64,000 bases of DNA, from the NCBI RefSeq assembly GCF_040676775.1, contig NZ_JBFAPP010000014.1, forward strand, positions 1 through 64,000. The letters are read 5' to 3'. The stretch is from Micromonospora_G sp040676775. GTDB taxonomy: Bacteria > Actinomycetota > Actinomycetes > Mycobacteriales > Micromonosporaceae. Of this stretch, positions 25,559 through 34,739 are shown one piece after another. Below the pieces are notes generated by a model. The model searched no databases and had not been told where the DNA came from. It saw only the letters and a program-made list of their open reading frames with translations. The first letter of the stretch is position 1. Every line of letters begins with the position of its first letter. The position numbers were made by a program, and so were the translations under genes.

Positions 25559-26332
25559 ATGCTCGCCCAACAGCGGCAGGCGGCGATCGTGGACCGGGTA
25601 CGGGTCGCCGGCGGGGTACGGGTCAGCGACCTGGCCGGCGAGTTCGGGGTGTCGGACATGACCATCCGCCGCGACCTGGACCTGCTCGCCGAGCGGGGTC
25701 TGCTGGCCAAGGTGCACGGCGGCGCTACCTCGGCCGACTCCGGCTCGACCGACGAACCGGGCTTCGTGGCCAAGTCGGCCCGCCAACTCTCCGAGAAGGC
25801 TGCGATCGCCGCACAGGCCGCCCACCTGGTGCAGCCCGGAATGGCGGTGGCTCTGTCGGCCGGCACCACCACCGCCGCCCTGGCTCACCGACTGGTCGAC
25901 ACGGCAGGGCTGACCGTGGTGACCAACTCGATCCCGGTCGCCGAGATCTTCCACCGGGCCGGTCGACCGGACCAGACGGTGGTGCTCACCGGTGGCGTAC
26001 GCACCCCGTCGGACGCGCTGGTCGGGCCGGTGGCGGTGGGCGCGATCCGTACCCTGCACCTGGATCTGGTCTTCCTCGGCGTGCACGGGATGAGCGTCCG
26101 GGCCGGTTACACCACCCCGAACCTGATGGAGGCGGAAACCAACCGGGCCCTGGTCGCGTCGGCCGAACGTCTGGTGGTCCTGGCCGACCACACCAAGTGG
26201 GGCACCGTCGGCATCTCCTCCATGGCCCCCCTGTCCGCCGCCCACACCGTCATCACCGACGACGGCCTGCCCTCCCCCGCCCGCCAAACCCTCCAGGAGC
26301 ACGTAACGCAACTACTGATAACGCCGACCTAG
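25559..26332 (+). CDS. DeoR-family transcriptional regulator
   Basis: A 257-residue repressor: DeoR winged HTH at residues 1-55 (LAGEFGVSDMTIRRDLDLLAERGLL) followed by the KVHGGA linker and a DeoRC sugar-phosphate sensor domain (LSAGTTTAALAHRL and VFLGVHGMS). GGGAGGG precedes the ATG. galT lies 148 bp downstream on the same strand, so control of galactose use by a sugar-phosphate effector is likely (inference from context). Confidence 0.92.
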   Translation: MLAQQRQAAIVDRVRVAGGVRVSDLAGEFGVSDMTIRRDLDLLAERGLLAKVHGGATSADSGSTDEPGFVAKSARQLSEKAAIAAQAAHLVQPGMAVALSAGTTTAALAHRLVDTAGLTVVTNSIPVAEIFHRAGRPDQTVVLTGGVRTPSDALVGPVAVGAIRTLHLDLVFLGVHGMSVRAGYTTPNLMEAETNRALVASAERLVVLADHTKWGTVGISSMAPLSAAHTVITDDGLPSPARQTLQEHVTQLLITPT

Positions 26333-26345
26333 GTAGGTGTTCCCG

Positions 26346-26395
26346 TGATCGCGAAAGATTCGGCTCGCTATAGCCGGTCAAACTCTTCGCGATCA
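26346..26395. repeat. composite palindrome after deoR (hairpin E)
   Basis: Outer arms TGATCGCGAA (26346-26355) and its complement (26386-26395), with an inner stem CGGCT/AGCCG (26361-26365, 26372-26376). It starts 14 bp after the deoR stop and precedes galT. No T-tract; possible attenuator or dispersed repeat. Confidence 0.6.
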
Positions 26396-26480
26396 TGAAA
26401 ACCGCCCGGATCGCGAGCGGGGTGGGTGGGAGGTGGCACGGGTGAGGGGACCGGGAGTGGGAGTCAGGGATGGGAGTGGG

Positions 26481-27563
26481 ATGAGACGGACCGAGATCAA
26501 GCTGGCTGACGGGCGTGAGCTGATCTACTTCGACGAGCACGAGGGGGCGGATCGGAGCGAGCCGGACCGGCGGGACCTGCCACCGCCACCGGCCGCCTCG
26601 CAGTTGCGTTACGACCCGCTGGTGGACGAGTGGGTGGCGGTGGCGGCGCACCGGCAGACCCGGATCTTCCTGCCCAGCACCGCCGAGTGCCCGCTCTGCC
26701 CGTCCACACCGACCCACTCCACCGAGATCCCCGCGTACGACTACGACGTGGCGGTGTTCGAGAACCGGTTCCCGTCGCTGAGCGACCGGGAGGGCGAGCC
26801 GGCGGGCGAACTGACCCCGTTCACGCCCACCCGACCGGGCGTCGGGCGGTGCGAGGTGGTCTGCTTCACCTCGGACCACAACGCCTCTTTCGCCTCCCTG
26901 TCGCCGCAGCGGGTCCGTACGGTGCTCGACGCGCTCGCCGACCGGACCACCGCGCTGTCCCGGATCCCCGGAGTCGAGCAGGTCTTCCCGTTCGAGAACC
27001 GGGGGGTGGAGATCGGCGTGACGCTCCAGCACCCGCACGGCCAGATCTACGCGTACCCGTTCCTGCCGCCCCGGACGAAGGCGCTGCTCGGCGCCGCCCG
27101 CCGGCACGCCGAGCGGACCGGTGGGCGCAACCTGTACGCCGACGTACTGGCCGCCGAGCGGACCGCCGGTGACCGGGTGGTGGTGTCGAACGAGCACTGG
27201 ACCGCGTACGTGCCGGCCGCCGCGCGCTGGCCGTTCGAGGTGCACGTGGCGCCGCACCGGGCGGTGCCGGACATCCCGGCGCTGGACGAGGCGGAACGGG
27301 CCGCCTTCGGTCCCCTGTACCTGGACGTGCTGAACCGTTTCGACCGGCTCTTCGACCTGCCGATGCCGTACATCTCGGCCTGGCAGCAGGCACCGGTGCA
27401 CGAGGGCCGGGACGAGAGCCACCTGCACCTGCAGTTGTTCAGCATCCGGCGGGCGGCGGACAAGCTGAAGTACCTGGCCGGCTCCGAGTCGGCCATGGGC
27501 GCGTTCATCAACGACATCCGGCCGGAGCAGGCGGCGGAGCGGCTGCGCCAGGCGGGCCGCTGA
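26481..27563 (+). CDS. galT: galactose-1-phosphate uridylyltransferase
   Basis: Leloir enzyme that exchanges UDP-glucose and galactose-1-phosphate. 360 residues. The nucleophile motif HPHGQIYAYP has H184/H186, a Cys pair is in CPLC (70-73), and the C-terminal ESHLHLQLF holds the metal/phosphate histidines. ATG 26481 follows GGGAGTGGG; an earlier in-frame start at 26433 is possible but lacks conservation. galK and galE are not in the window. Preceded by the DeoR gene, its likely regulator. Confidence 0.95.
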   Translation: MRRTEIKLADGRELIYFDEHEGADRSEPDRRDLPPPPAASQLRYDPLVDEWVAVAAHRQTRIFLPSTAECPLCPSTPTHSTEIPAYDYDVAVFENRFPSLSDREGEPAGELTPFTPTRPGVGRCEVVCFTSDHNASFASLSPQRVRTVLDALADRTTALSRIPGVEQVFPFENRGVEIGVTLQHPHGQIYAYPFLPPRTKALLGAARRHAERTGGRNLYADVLAAERTAGDRVVVSNEHWTAYVPAAARWPFEVHVAPHRAVPDIPALDEAERAAFGPLYLDVLNRFDRLFDLPMPYISAWQQAPVHEGRDESHLHLQLFSIRRAADKLKYLAGSESAMGAFINDIRPEQAAERLRQAGR

Positions 27564-27606
27564 CGCTGCGGTGGGTCGCGGTGGGGCGGGCCGAGGAGGA
27601 CCCGCC

Positions 27607-28569
27607 CTACCGTCCGCTCTCCCCGTCGAAGGTGCGTACCAGGCTCCAGTAGCCGAGGCTCGGGGCCATGCCGAGTGCCCGGTTCGCCCGCAGGATCGGC
27701 TCGTTCGTCTCGTCGTTGTGCGTGGTCACGGCGACGGCACCTGCTTCGTACGCCTGCCGCAGGGCGGCGGTCTTCAGAGCGCTGGCCACGCCCCTGCCCC
27801 GGTGGGCGACATCCACACCGGTGTAGACGGTGTACCAGTCATCGGCCTGGGTGCTGACGATGGTGAGGCCCAGTGCGGGTGAACTCTCCGGCTCGCGCGG
27901 TTCGGCCAGCAGCACGATCGCCCCGTCCGGGATCACGCTCCGGGCGTACGCCAGGTCGACGGCCTGGTCCTCGCCGCCGGGGACCGGCAGCCCGGCCAGG
28001 GTGCGGCCGACGCATTCCAGGATGACCGCCTCGTCCGCGTCGAGGTCGACCACCCGGACCCGTACCCCGGCCCGGTCGGCGGTCGACGCGGCGAGCGCGG
28101 CCAGTTCATCGCCCCGGCCGGCCAGGTCGAACCGCCAGCCGACGCTGTGGTTGGTCAGCACCAGGCCGTGGTGTTCCGCGAAGCGTCGGCCCCGGTCGAG
28201 GTCGTCGCGCAGGGCGGTGGTCACCACCGTTCCCGGGGTGAGGGTCTTCGCCGCCCGATCGGCGAGTTCGGCCGCGAGAGCGGTACCGACGCCGTGTCCT
28301 CGCAGCGACTCGGCAACCGCGACGAGGGCGGAGACCGTACCGGGGTAGGCGGGTTCGGTGGTCAGCTTGGCCGCGCCGACCACCAGACCGGCGCGCTCGG
28401 CGACGACGGCGTGGTGGATCTGCCCCGGCTCGGCGCCGGTGAGCCGTTCGGTCAGCCGGTGCCGCTTGTCCTCACCGGCGGCGAGCACCAGCAGTTCGAC
28501 GGCCGCGTCCAGGTCCGCCGGACGGAAGGGACGGATCTTGACCTCTAACGACGTCAGGGGTGCGCTCAC
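27607..28569 (-). CDS. tandem GNAT-domain acetyltransferase
   Basis: A 320-residue protein with two GNAT folds. The N-terminal repeat carries the acetyl-CoA loop SLRGHGVGTALAAEL (about residues 88-102) and the C-terminal repeat HRGRGVASALKTAAL (about 256-270) plus THNDETNEPILRANRALGM. This double arrangement resembles mycothiol synthase (MshD) and related actinobacterial acetyltransferases, but it is not MshD by any motif I can name. The N-terminal copy in such proteins is often a degenerate partner. Substrate unknown. Convergent with galT. Confidence 0.8.
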   Translation of the reverse strand: MSAPLTSLEVKIRPFRPADLDAAVELLVLAAGEDKRHRLTERLTGAEPGQIHHAVVAERAGLVVGAAKLTTEPAYPGTVSALVAVAESLRGHGVGTALAAELADRAAKTLTPGTVVTTALRDDLDRGRRFAEHHGLVLTNHSVGWRFDLAGRGDELAALAASTADRAGVRVRVVDLDADEAVILECVGRTLAGLPVPGGEDQAVDLAYARSVIPDGAIVLLAEPREPESSPALGLTIVSTQADDWYTVYTGVDVAHRGRGVASALKTAALRQAYEAGAVAVTTHNDETNEPILRANRALGMAPSLGYWSLVRTFDGESGR

Positions 28570-28923
28570 CCGGTCAACCCTAGGTGTGGCGAGGCTGGAT
28601 GACCGATATGAGCTGGGCCACGCCGTACCGGCCCGGTGCCCACCCGGAAAGACCGGCGCCCACCCGGAAAGAAGGGTGCGGGGGGCCCGGGACAGGGCCC
28701 CCCGCAGGGAAGGGACGGCTGGCTGTGCGCAACAGCCGGGAGGACTGCCCGACCGGCGCCGTTTCCGGCGACATCGAGTGGCTGGTCCTCCTGGACGCGA
28801 CTGGCATCACGTCCACCCTGGTCAACGAGCGCGGGCCGATGCCGGTAACGGGGCCACAAATTCGATCTTGGCGTACGTCGATATGGCGCCGCCGCCGACC
28901 CACGACCGCCACCCCGGGGTACG
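28570..28923. other. GNAT-icd intergenic region; weak hypothetical ORF
   Basis: 405 bp separate the GNAT start from the icd stop. Part is a direct repeat of CCCACCCGGAAAGA (28640 and 28660), then a strong hairpin. A + strand frame from GTG 28727, preceded by GGGAAGGGACGG, reads VRNSREDCPTGAVSGDIEWL and runs on antisense into icd; I do not recognise it. It could be a gene remnant. No confident gene called. Confidence 0.3.
28677..28706. terminator. GC-rich hairpin between GNAT and icd genes
   Basis: Perfect 12-bp arms TGCGGGGGGCCC (28677-28688) and complement (28695-28706) around a 6-nt loop. No T-tract follows. It lies upstream of the GNAT start on the minus strand, so it may be a leader structure or a terminator for an unseen + strand transcript. 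Confidence 0.45.
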
Positions 28924-28957
28924 CGAAAGCCCGCCGACGGCTGCCGGCGGGCTTTCG
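28924..28957. terminator. icd terminator
   Basis: Perfect 13-bp arms CGAAAGCCCGCCG (28924-28936) and complement (28945-28957), 17 bp after the icd stop on the minus strand. The stem begins and ends with TTTCG. Good candidate intrinsic terminator. Confidence 0.75.
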
Positions 28958-28974
28958 GAAAACGTGGTCGAGAA

Positions 28975-30192
28975 TCAGGCGCCGAGCTTCTTCGCCAGGT
29001 TCTCGTCGAGCGCGGCCATGAACTCGTCCGTGCTCAGCCACGGGGCGTCCCGCGAGATGAGCAGGGCCAGGTCCTTGGTCATCTGACCGCCCTCGACGGT
29101 CTCCACGCAGACCTGCTCCAGCTTCTCGGCGAACTCGGTGACCGCCGGGGTGCCGTCGAGCTTGCCCCGGTGGGCGAGGCCACGGGTCCAGGCGAAGATC
29201 GACGCGATCGGGTTGGTCGACGTCTTCTCGCCCTTCTGCCACTGCCGGTAGTGCCGGGTGACCGTGCCGTGCGCCGCCTCGGCCTCGACCGTACGGCCGT
29301 CCGGGGTCATCAGCACCGAGGTCATCAGGCCCAGCGAGCCGAAGCCCTGCGCGACGGTGTCCGACTGCACATCACCGTCGTAGTTCTTGGCGGCCCAGAC
29401 GAAGCCGCCCTCCCACTTGAGCGCGGCGGCGACCATGTCGTCGATCAGCCGGTGCTCGTAGGTGATCCCGGCGGCGTCGAAGTCGGCCTTGAACTCGGCC
29501 TCGAAGACCTCGGCGAAGATGTCCTTGAACCGACCGTCGTACGCCTTCAGGATCGTGTTCTTGGTCGACAGGTAGACCGGGTAGTTGCGGTCCAGGCCGT
29601 AGCGCAGGGAGGCGCGGGCGAAGTCGCGGATCGACTCGTCGAAGTTGTACATGCCCATCGCGATGCCGCCGCCGGGGAACTTGGCGACCTCCATCTCGAC
29701 CGGGGCGCTGCCGTCGGCCGGGGTGTAGGTGATGGTCACCGTGCCCGGACCGGGGACCACGAAGTCGGTCGCCTTGTACTGGTCGCCGTGCGCGTGCCGG
29801 CCGATGATGATCGGCTTGGTCCAGCCGGGCACCAGGCGCGGCACGTTGGACATGATGATCGGCTCACGGAAGACGACGCCGCCGAGGATGTTGCGGATCG
29901 TGCCGTTCGGAGAGCGCCACATCTTCTTGAGGCCGAACTCCTCGACCCGGGCCTCGTCCGGGGTGATGGTCGCGCACTTCACGCCGACGCCGTGGGTCTT
30001 GATGGCGTTGGCCGCGTCAACGGTGACCTGGTCGTCGGTCTCGTCGCGGTACTGGATCGACAGGTCGTAGTAGTGCAGGTCGACGTCGAGGTAGGGCAGG
30101 ATCAGCTGCTCCCGGATCTGCTTCCAGATGATCCGGGTCATCTCGTCGCCGTCGAGCTCTACGACCGGGTTGGTTACCTTGATCTTCGCCAT
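28975..30192 (-). CDS. icd: NADP-dependent isocitrate dehydrogenase (dimeric type)
   Basis: Oxidative decarboxylation of isocitrate to 2-oxoglutarate in the TCA cycle. The 405-residue product starts MAKIKVTNPVVELDGDEMTR, with the homodimeric eukaryote-like IDH signatures (ELDGDEMTRIIW, WKSPNGTIRNILGG-like loop with Arg, and GRHAHGDQYKATD). The frame is open 170 codons upstream but those are non-conserved; the ATG at 30192 has GAGAGGAGCG upstream. Lies on the same strand as mdh, 184 bp apart with hairpin D between them, so the two may be differentially expressed. Confidence 0.96.
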   Translation of the reverse strand: MAKIKVTNPVVELDGDEMTRIIWKQIREQLILPYLDVDLHYYDLSIQYRDETDDQVTVDAANAIKTHGVGVKCATITPDEARVEEFGLKKMWRSPNGTIRNILGGVVFREPIIMSNVPRLVPGWTKPIIIGRHAHGDQYKATDFVVPGPGTVTITYTPADGSAPVEMEVAKFPGGGIAMGMYNFDESIRDFARASLRYGLDRNYPVYLSTKNTILKAYDGRFKDIFAEVFEAEFKADFDAAGITYEHRLIDDMVAAALKWEGGFVWAAKNYDGDVQSDTVAQGFGSLGLMTSVLMTPDGRTVEAEAAHGTVTRHYRQWQKGEKTSTNPIASIFAWTRGLAHRGKLDGTPAVTEFAEKLEQVCVETVEGGQMTKDLALLISRDAPWLSTDEFMAALDENLAKKLGA

Positions 30193-30303
30193 CGGCCGGG
30201 CGCTCCTCTCGGGGGACACATGCTCAAGCAGTACGAGCGTACTGGCTTCGCCTGATGCCGCACGCCCGGCCTGCCCTGCCCGCCGGTATTTCCCCTGATA
30301 CAT

Positions 30304-30343
30304 GGAAAGAGTGGCTGTCCGGAGTCGGACGGCCACTCTTTCC
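30304..30343. repeat. palindrome between mdh and icd (hairpin D)
   Basis: Perfect 12-bp arms GGAAAGAGTGGC (30304-30315) and complement (30332-30343); after one U-G wobble the stem continues with GTCCG/CGGAC to a 4-nt loop, giving 18 pairs. It shares GAAAGAGTGGC with hairpin C. Probably terminates mdh. Confidence 0.8.
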
Positions 30344-30376
30344 GGTGTCGCGGTTGCCCCGGGCGGGGCGGGTCGA

Positions 30377-31327
30377 TCAGAGGTTCGCGATGTCGCCCTG
30401 CTTGGCCCGGACCGCCTCGGCGGCGGCCTTGAGGCTGGCCAGCTCGTCGGCGTCCAGGTCGGTGGTGACGATCCGGCGGACACCCTCGCGGCCCAGCTCG
30501 GCCTCGACACCGAGGTAGACCCCGGAGATGCCGTAGTCGCCGTCGACCCAGGCGCAGACCGGCATGACCTCGCCGGAGTCGGTCGCCACGGCCTTCGCCA
30601 TCCGGGCCGCGGCAGCGGACGGGGCGTAGTACGCCGAACCGGTCTTGAGCAGCGCGACCACCTCGGCGCCACCGTTGCGGGTACGGACCACCAGCTCTTC
30701 AATCTTGGCGTCCGGAAGCACCTCGCGCAGCGGCTTGCCGTTCACCGTGCTGCGCGACGGAACCGGCACCATGGTGTCGCCGTGCGAGCCGAGCGTGAGG
30801 GTCTTCACCGAGGCCACCGGTACGCCCAGCTCCTCGGCGACGAAGGTGGTGAACCGGGCGGTGTCCAGCATGCCGGCCTGACCGAGCACCCGCTGCTTCG
30901 GGAACTGGGTGGCGAGCTGGGCCATCGCGGTCATCTCGTCCAGCGGGTTCGAGACGACGATGACCACCGCGTTCGGGGCGAACTTGGCCACGCTCTCGGA
31001 CACCACACGTACGATCTTGGCGTTGGTGGCGAGCAGGTCCATCCGGCTCATCCCCGGCTTGCGCGGCAGGCCCGCGGTGATCACCACCACGTCGGAGCCC
31101 TCGATGACCTCGTAACCCTCGCCGTTCGGTCCGGTGGTCTGGCCGACCACCTTGGTCTCGAAGCCCTCGATCGGCCGCGACTGGTTGATGTCCAGCGCCA
31201 GCCCCTCGGGCTTGCCTTCGATGATGTCGGTGATCACGACCGTGTCGAAGACGTCGTACTCCGCCAGTCGCTGCGCGGTCGTCGAGCCGTAGAAACCGGC
31301 GCCGACGACGGTGACCTTTTTGCCCAT
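30377..31327 (-). CDS. mdh: malate dehydrogenase (LDH-like type)
   Basis: Interconverts malate and oxaloacetate with NAD. 316 residues. Rossmann start VTVVGAGFYGSTTAQRLAE, substrate loop GLPRKPGMSRMDLL with the Arg pair, and catalytic His in GSHGDTMV. The GLPRKPGM loop marks malate rather than lactate specificity. Encoded upstream of icd on the same strand. Folds like the LDH-type MDH group rather than the longer actinobacterial MDH type. Confidence 0.95.
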   Translation of the reverse strand: MGKKVTVVGAGFYGSTTAQRLAEYDVFDTVVITDIIEGKPEGLALDINQSRPIEGFETKVVGQTTGPNGEGYEVIEGSDVVVITAGLPRKPGMSRMDLLATNAKIVRVVSESVAKFAPNAVVIVVSNPLDEMTAMAQLATQFPKQRVLGQAGMLDTARFTTFVAEELGVPVASVKTLTLGSHGDTMVPVPSRSTVNGKPLREVLPDAKIEELVVRTRNGGAEVVALLKTGSAYYAPSAAAARMAKAVATDSGEVMPVCAWVDGDYGISGVYLGVEAELGREGVRRIVTTDLDADELASLKAAAEAVRAKQGDIANL

Positions 31328-31599
31328 GGTCGTCCCACTCTCTGTTACCGACGGGTTCTTTTCCGGACCGTATCAGCCAACGGACCACCGGTCCGGCCAG
31401 GGGCTGATTTGCCTGATCGTCCCCGGCTGACCGATCCGGCCGGGCCGTCCCGACCGCTCCGGCCGCGTCCGCGGCGGCCCGGTCTCCGGGTACCCCGACC
31501 AGCCGGCTTCAGCCCGTTACCGCGCAGCTCACGGTCAGCCGCGTCCAGCCTGGGCTGGCCGCGTTCGGCCTGGTCAGCCGCTGTTCAGTGGTCAACCGC
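31328..31599. other. mdh-folD intergenic region with decayed repeat copies
   Basis: Upstream of mdh on the minus strand. From about 31530 the sequence holds degenerate versions (GGTCAGCCGCGTCCAGC, GGCCGCGTTCGGCCTGG) of the 18-bp unit that is tandemly repeated next to it. No gene seen. The mdh promoter should lie close to 31340-31390. Confidence 0.5.
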
Positions 31600-31725
31600 G
31601 GTCAGCCGCGTTCGGCCGGTCAGCCGCGTTCGGCCGGTCAGCCGCGTTCGGCCGGTCAGCCGCGTTCGGCCGGTCAGCCGCGTTCGGCCGGTCAGCCGCG
31701 TTCGGCCGGTCAGCCGCGTTCGGCT
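31600..31725. repeat. 18-bp tandem repeat, seven copies
   Basis: Seven head-to-tail copies of GGTCAGCCGCGTTCGGCC from 31600 to 31725, identical except the last base of the last copy. The final copy overlaps folD and provides its last codons and TGA stop. Near-perfect identity indicates recent expansion or active slippage. Confidence 0.95.
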
Positions 31726-32570
31726 CGCTCGACCACGTTGGTCAGCAGCATGGCGCGGGTCATCGGCCCCACCCCGCCCGGCATCGGCACCATCGCCCCG
31801 GCCACCTCGGCCACCTCGGCCGCGATGTCGCCGGTGTAGCGGCCCTTTCCGTCCGGGCCGATCACGCGGGTGATGCCGACGTCGACCACGGTGGCTCCGG
31901 GCCGGACCATGTCGGCGGTGAGCAGCCCGGGTACGCCGGCCGCCACGATCACGATGTCCGCGTTGCGGGTGTGCTTGGCGAGGTCCAGGGTGCCGGTGTG
32001 GCAGAGCGTCACGGTGGCGTTCTCGCTGCGCCGGGTAAGCAGCAGGCCGAGCGGGCGGCCGACGGTGTTGCCCCGGCCGACCACCGCCACCTCCGCTCCG
32101 CGCAGCGGTACGTCGTGCCGCCGGAGCAGCTCGACGATGCCGCGTGGGGTGCAGGGCAGCGGGCCGTCGTAGCCCAGCACCAGCCGGCCCAGGTTGACCG
32201 GGTGCAGCCCGTCCGCGTCCTTCTCCGGGTCGATCAGCTCCAGCACCCGCTGGGTGTCGAGGTGGCGCGGCAGCGGCAGCTGGACGATGTAGCCGTGGCA
32301 GGCGGGGTCCGCGTTGAGTTCGGCGATGACCTCGTCGACCTGCTCCTGGGTGGCGTCGGCGGGCAGTTCGCGGCGGATGGAGGCGATGCCCACCTCGGCA
32401 CAGTCGCGGTGTTTGCCGTTGACGTACGCCTGCGAGCCGGGATCCGCACCGACGAGTACGGTGCCGAGCCCGGGGACCAGACCCCGCTCGGCGAGGGCCT
32501 TCACCCGCACCCGTAGCTCGTCCTTGATCTCCGCCGCGGTCGCTTTGCCGTCCAGAAGGGTCGCCGTCAC
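31710..32570 (-). CDS. folD: methylenetetrahydrofolate dehydrogenase / cyclohydrolase
   Basis: Bifunctional FolD, which interconverts methylene-, methenyl- and formyl-THF. 286 residues. YVNGKHRDC includes the catalytic Tyr-x3-Lys, VQLPLPRHLDTQRVLELIDPEKDADG is the first family signature, and PGGVGPMTRAMLL the second; VVGRGNTVGRP binds NADP. It feeds formyl-THF to the purN and purH reactions encoded further on. The stop codon lies inside the last 18-bp repeat unit. Confidence 0.96.
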   Translation of the reverse strand: MTATLLDGKATAAEIKDELRVRVKALAERGLVPGLGTVLVGADPGSQAYVNGKHRDCAEVGIASIRRELPADATQEQVDEVIAELNADPACHGYIVQLPLPRHLDTQRVLELIDPEKDADGLHPVNLGRLVLGYDGPLPCTPRGIVELLRRHDVPLRGAEVAVVGRGNTVGRPLGLLLTRRSENATVTLCHTGTLDLAKHTRNADIVIVAAGVPGLLTADMVRPGATVVDVGITRVIGPDGKGRYTGDIAAEVAEVAGAMVPMPGGVGPMTRAMLLTNVVERAERG

Positions 32571-33036
32571 GCCCCTGATCGTCTCACGGCGGGCCGTCCG
32601 GCTTCCGGGACACCCGGGTTGTCCGGTTCACGGGTCGGTTGGCGGCCGGCACGGCGAAGTCCACCATGATGTAACTTTCCGTAACCGTGTTGTTCGTCAC
32701 TCGCGGTAGCCGGGTGTGGAGTTGTCCACAGTATGAGCGTGCAGCCAGGCATAAGCCGGACAAACCCCAGGTGGCGCAGGCCACACGGAGATCAACGCCG
32801 ATTGCGGGGTTTGGACCATCAAATGCCGAAATACGACTATAGATTGCGCCGTTCGGGCGGGACCTCCTTTACCAGACGCAAACCCACGCCGCAAGCAGAC
32901 TCTCAGGGGCCCGTTATTCAGTCGTAATCTACTGGTTTGGACTAGGGTCCCGGCACGACCTACCTTTGCCGAGCGTTGCGCAGAGTGACCCGCACCCGGG
33001 ACCTGGCTGCCCAGCGTGAGGAGATGAGGAGGCTCA
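32571..33036. other. folD-oppA divergent intergenic region
   Basis: 466 bp containing the promoters of folD (minus) and the first opp operon (plus). It is clearly less GC-rich than the surroundings, notably 32660-32700 and 32820-32950. GAGGAGATGAGGAGG immediately precedes oppA. TAGGGT at 32943 is a possible -10, but I cannot pair it with a good -35. No gene seen. Confidence 0.5.
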
Positions 33037-34677
33037 ATGCAGGTCCGTAGGCTCGCAGCCTGGGCCGCCGTACCGCTCGTCGCAACCCTGGGCCTCGCGG
33101 CCTGTGGCAGCGGCGACGACGGCGGTTCCGGGGACAGCAACCCCAACGCTACGGTGTCGATCCAGATCGGTGAACCGCAGCACCTGATCCCGACCAACAC
33201 CACCGAGACGAGCGGGAACCAGGTCCTCAGCGCCCTGTTCACCCCGCTGGTGGACTACGACGCCCAGAACAAGCCTTACGAGGTTCAGGCGGAGTCGATC
33301 CAGAGCACCGACAACACCACCTGGACGATCAAGCTGAAGGACGGCTACACCTTCCACAACGGTGAGAAGGTCACGTCCGACAGCTACATCAACGCCTGGA
33401 ACTACGGCGCTTATGCCCCGAACGGCCAGGGCGCCAGCTACTTCTTCGAGAAGATCGCCGGGTACGACGACCTCCAGTCGACCGACCCGGACGGCGAAGA
33501 GGGCCCGCAGAAGGCCCCGGAGCCGAAGGCGAAGACGATGAGCGGGCTGAAGAAGGTCGACGACTCGACCTTCACCGTCACCCTCTCCGCGCCGTACTCC
33601 GAGTTCAAGACGATGCTCGGGTACAACGCCTTCTACCCGCTGCCGAACGCCGCCTTCTCCGCCCCCGGCGTGATCAAGGACGGCTTCGAGGACGCCATCA
33701 TCGGCGATGGCCCCTTCAAGATCAAGGGCACCTGGCAGCACGACGCCAAGGTCGAGGTCGAGCGTTACGACGCCTTCCCCGGCGAGAAGCCGAAGGTTGG
33801 CGGCGTCGAGTTCCGGATCTACCAGCAGCTCACCGCCGCGTACGCGGACGTGATCTCGGACAACCTGGACGTCGTACCGACGATCCCGACCGAGAACCTG
33901 ACCAGCGCGGCGAGCGACCTCGGCGACCGGTTCCAGCAGAGCCCGGCGTCGTCGTTCCAGTTCCTGGCGTTCCCGACGTTCGACCCGGCGTACAGCAAGC
34001 CCGAGGTTCGTAAGGCGATCTCCGAGGCGATCGACCGCGACGAGATCATCAAGTCGGTCTTCAAGGACTCGCAGCAGTCGGCCCGCTCGTTCGTCTCGCC
34101 GGTTGTCGCCGGATACCGGGACAACACCTGTGGCGCCGCGTGCGTGTTCGACCCGGCCAAGGCCAAGGCGGAGTACACCGCCGCGGGCGGCCCGGCGAAG
34201 ATCCAGATCTCGTACAACGGCGATGGTGGCCACAAGGACTGGGTCGACGCGACCTGCAACCAGCTCAAGACCAACCTGGGCGTGGACTGCGTCGGCGCTG
34301 CCGAGCCGAAGTTCGCCGACCTGCTGGACAAGGTCGAGAAGAAGCAGCCGGTCGGCATGTTCCGGCTCGGCTGGATCATGGACTACCCGTCCATGGAGAA
34401 CTACCTCGGCCCGCTCTACACCACGAACGGCTCGTCGAACTACTACGGGTACAGCAACCCGCAGTTCGACTCGCTGGTGAAGGAAGGCGTCTCGGCCGCC
34501 ACCCCGGACGAGGCGATCAAGAAGTACCAGGCCGCTGAGGACATCCTGGCGAACGACCTGCCGGTGATTCCGCTGCGCTTCGGTCAGAACAACTTCGGCT
34601 ACTCGAGCAAGGTCAAGAACGTCGAGATCGACCTGTTCCAGCGGGTCAATCTGACCAAGATCGAGGCCGTCAGCTGA
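33037..34677 (+). CDS. oppA: oligopeptide ABC transporter substrate-binding lipoprotein (copy 1)
   Basis: Family-5 solute-binding protein, 546 residues, exported and lipid-anchored: signal peptide with lipobox LAAC (Cys23), then a Ser/Gly/Asp-rich linker. EPQHLIPTNTTETSG and TPLVDYDAQNKPYE are typical of DppA/OppA proteins that bind di- or oligopeptides. First gene of oppABCDF. A hairpin and 226 bp separate it from oppB, as expected for a binding protein made in excess. Closely related to the copy at 58530-60167, with matching length and long shared stretches such as NYYGYSNP. Confidence 0.93.
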   Translation: MQVRRLAAWAAVPLVATLGLAACGSGDDGGSGDSNPNATVSIQIGEPQHLIPTNTTETSGNQVLSALFTPLVDYDAQNKPYEVQAESIQSTDNTTWTIKLKDGYTFHNGEKVTSDSYINAWNYGAYAPNGQGASYFFEKIAGYDDLQSTDPDGEEGPQKAPEPKAKTMSGLKKVDDSTFTVTLSAPYSEFKTMLGYNAFYPLPNAAFSAPGVIKDGFEDAIIGDGPFKIKGTWQHDAKVEVERYDAFPGEKPKVGGVEFRIYQQLTAAYADVISDNLDVVPTIPTENLTSAASDLGDRFQQSPASSFQFLAFPTFDPAYSKPEVRKAISEAIDRDEIIKSVFKDSQQSARSFVSPVVAGYRDNTCGAACVFDPAKAKAEYTAAGGPAKIQISYNGDGGHKDWVDATCNQLKTNLGVDCVGAAEPKFADLLDKVEKKQPVGMFRLGWIMDYPSMENYLGPLYTTNGSSNYYGYSNPQFDSLVKEGVSAATPDEAIKKYQAAEDILANDLPVIPLRFGQNNFGYSSKVKNVEIDLFQRVNLTKIEAVS

Positions 34678-34739
34678 GCTGACCCCCCGAATCTGGTTCG
34701 GTCCATCCGGTAATCCCCGGTGGCTCGGGCCATGGATGG

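Noticed and set aside
28727..29021. Small + strand gene VRNSREDC...
   Set aside because: A fair ribosome site, but it runs antisense into icd, crosses the icd terminator, and matches no family I know. Listed only as weak.
31600..31725. CRISPR array
   Set aside because: Repeats are head to tail without spacers and no cas genes are present; simple tandem repeat.
31588..31839. Repeat protein of the GQPRSA type
   Set aside because: Read-through of the 18-bp tandem repeat on the strand opposite folD; no ribosome site and no biological relatives in context.
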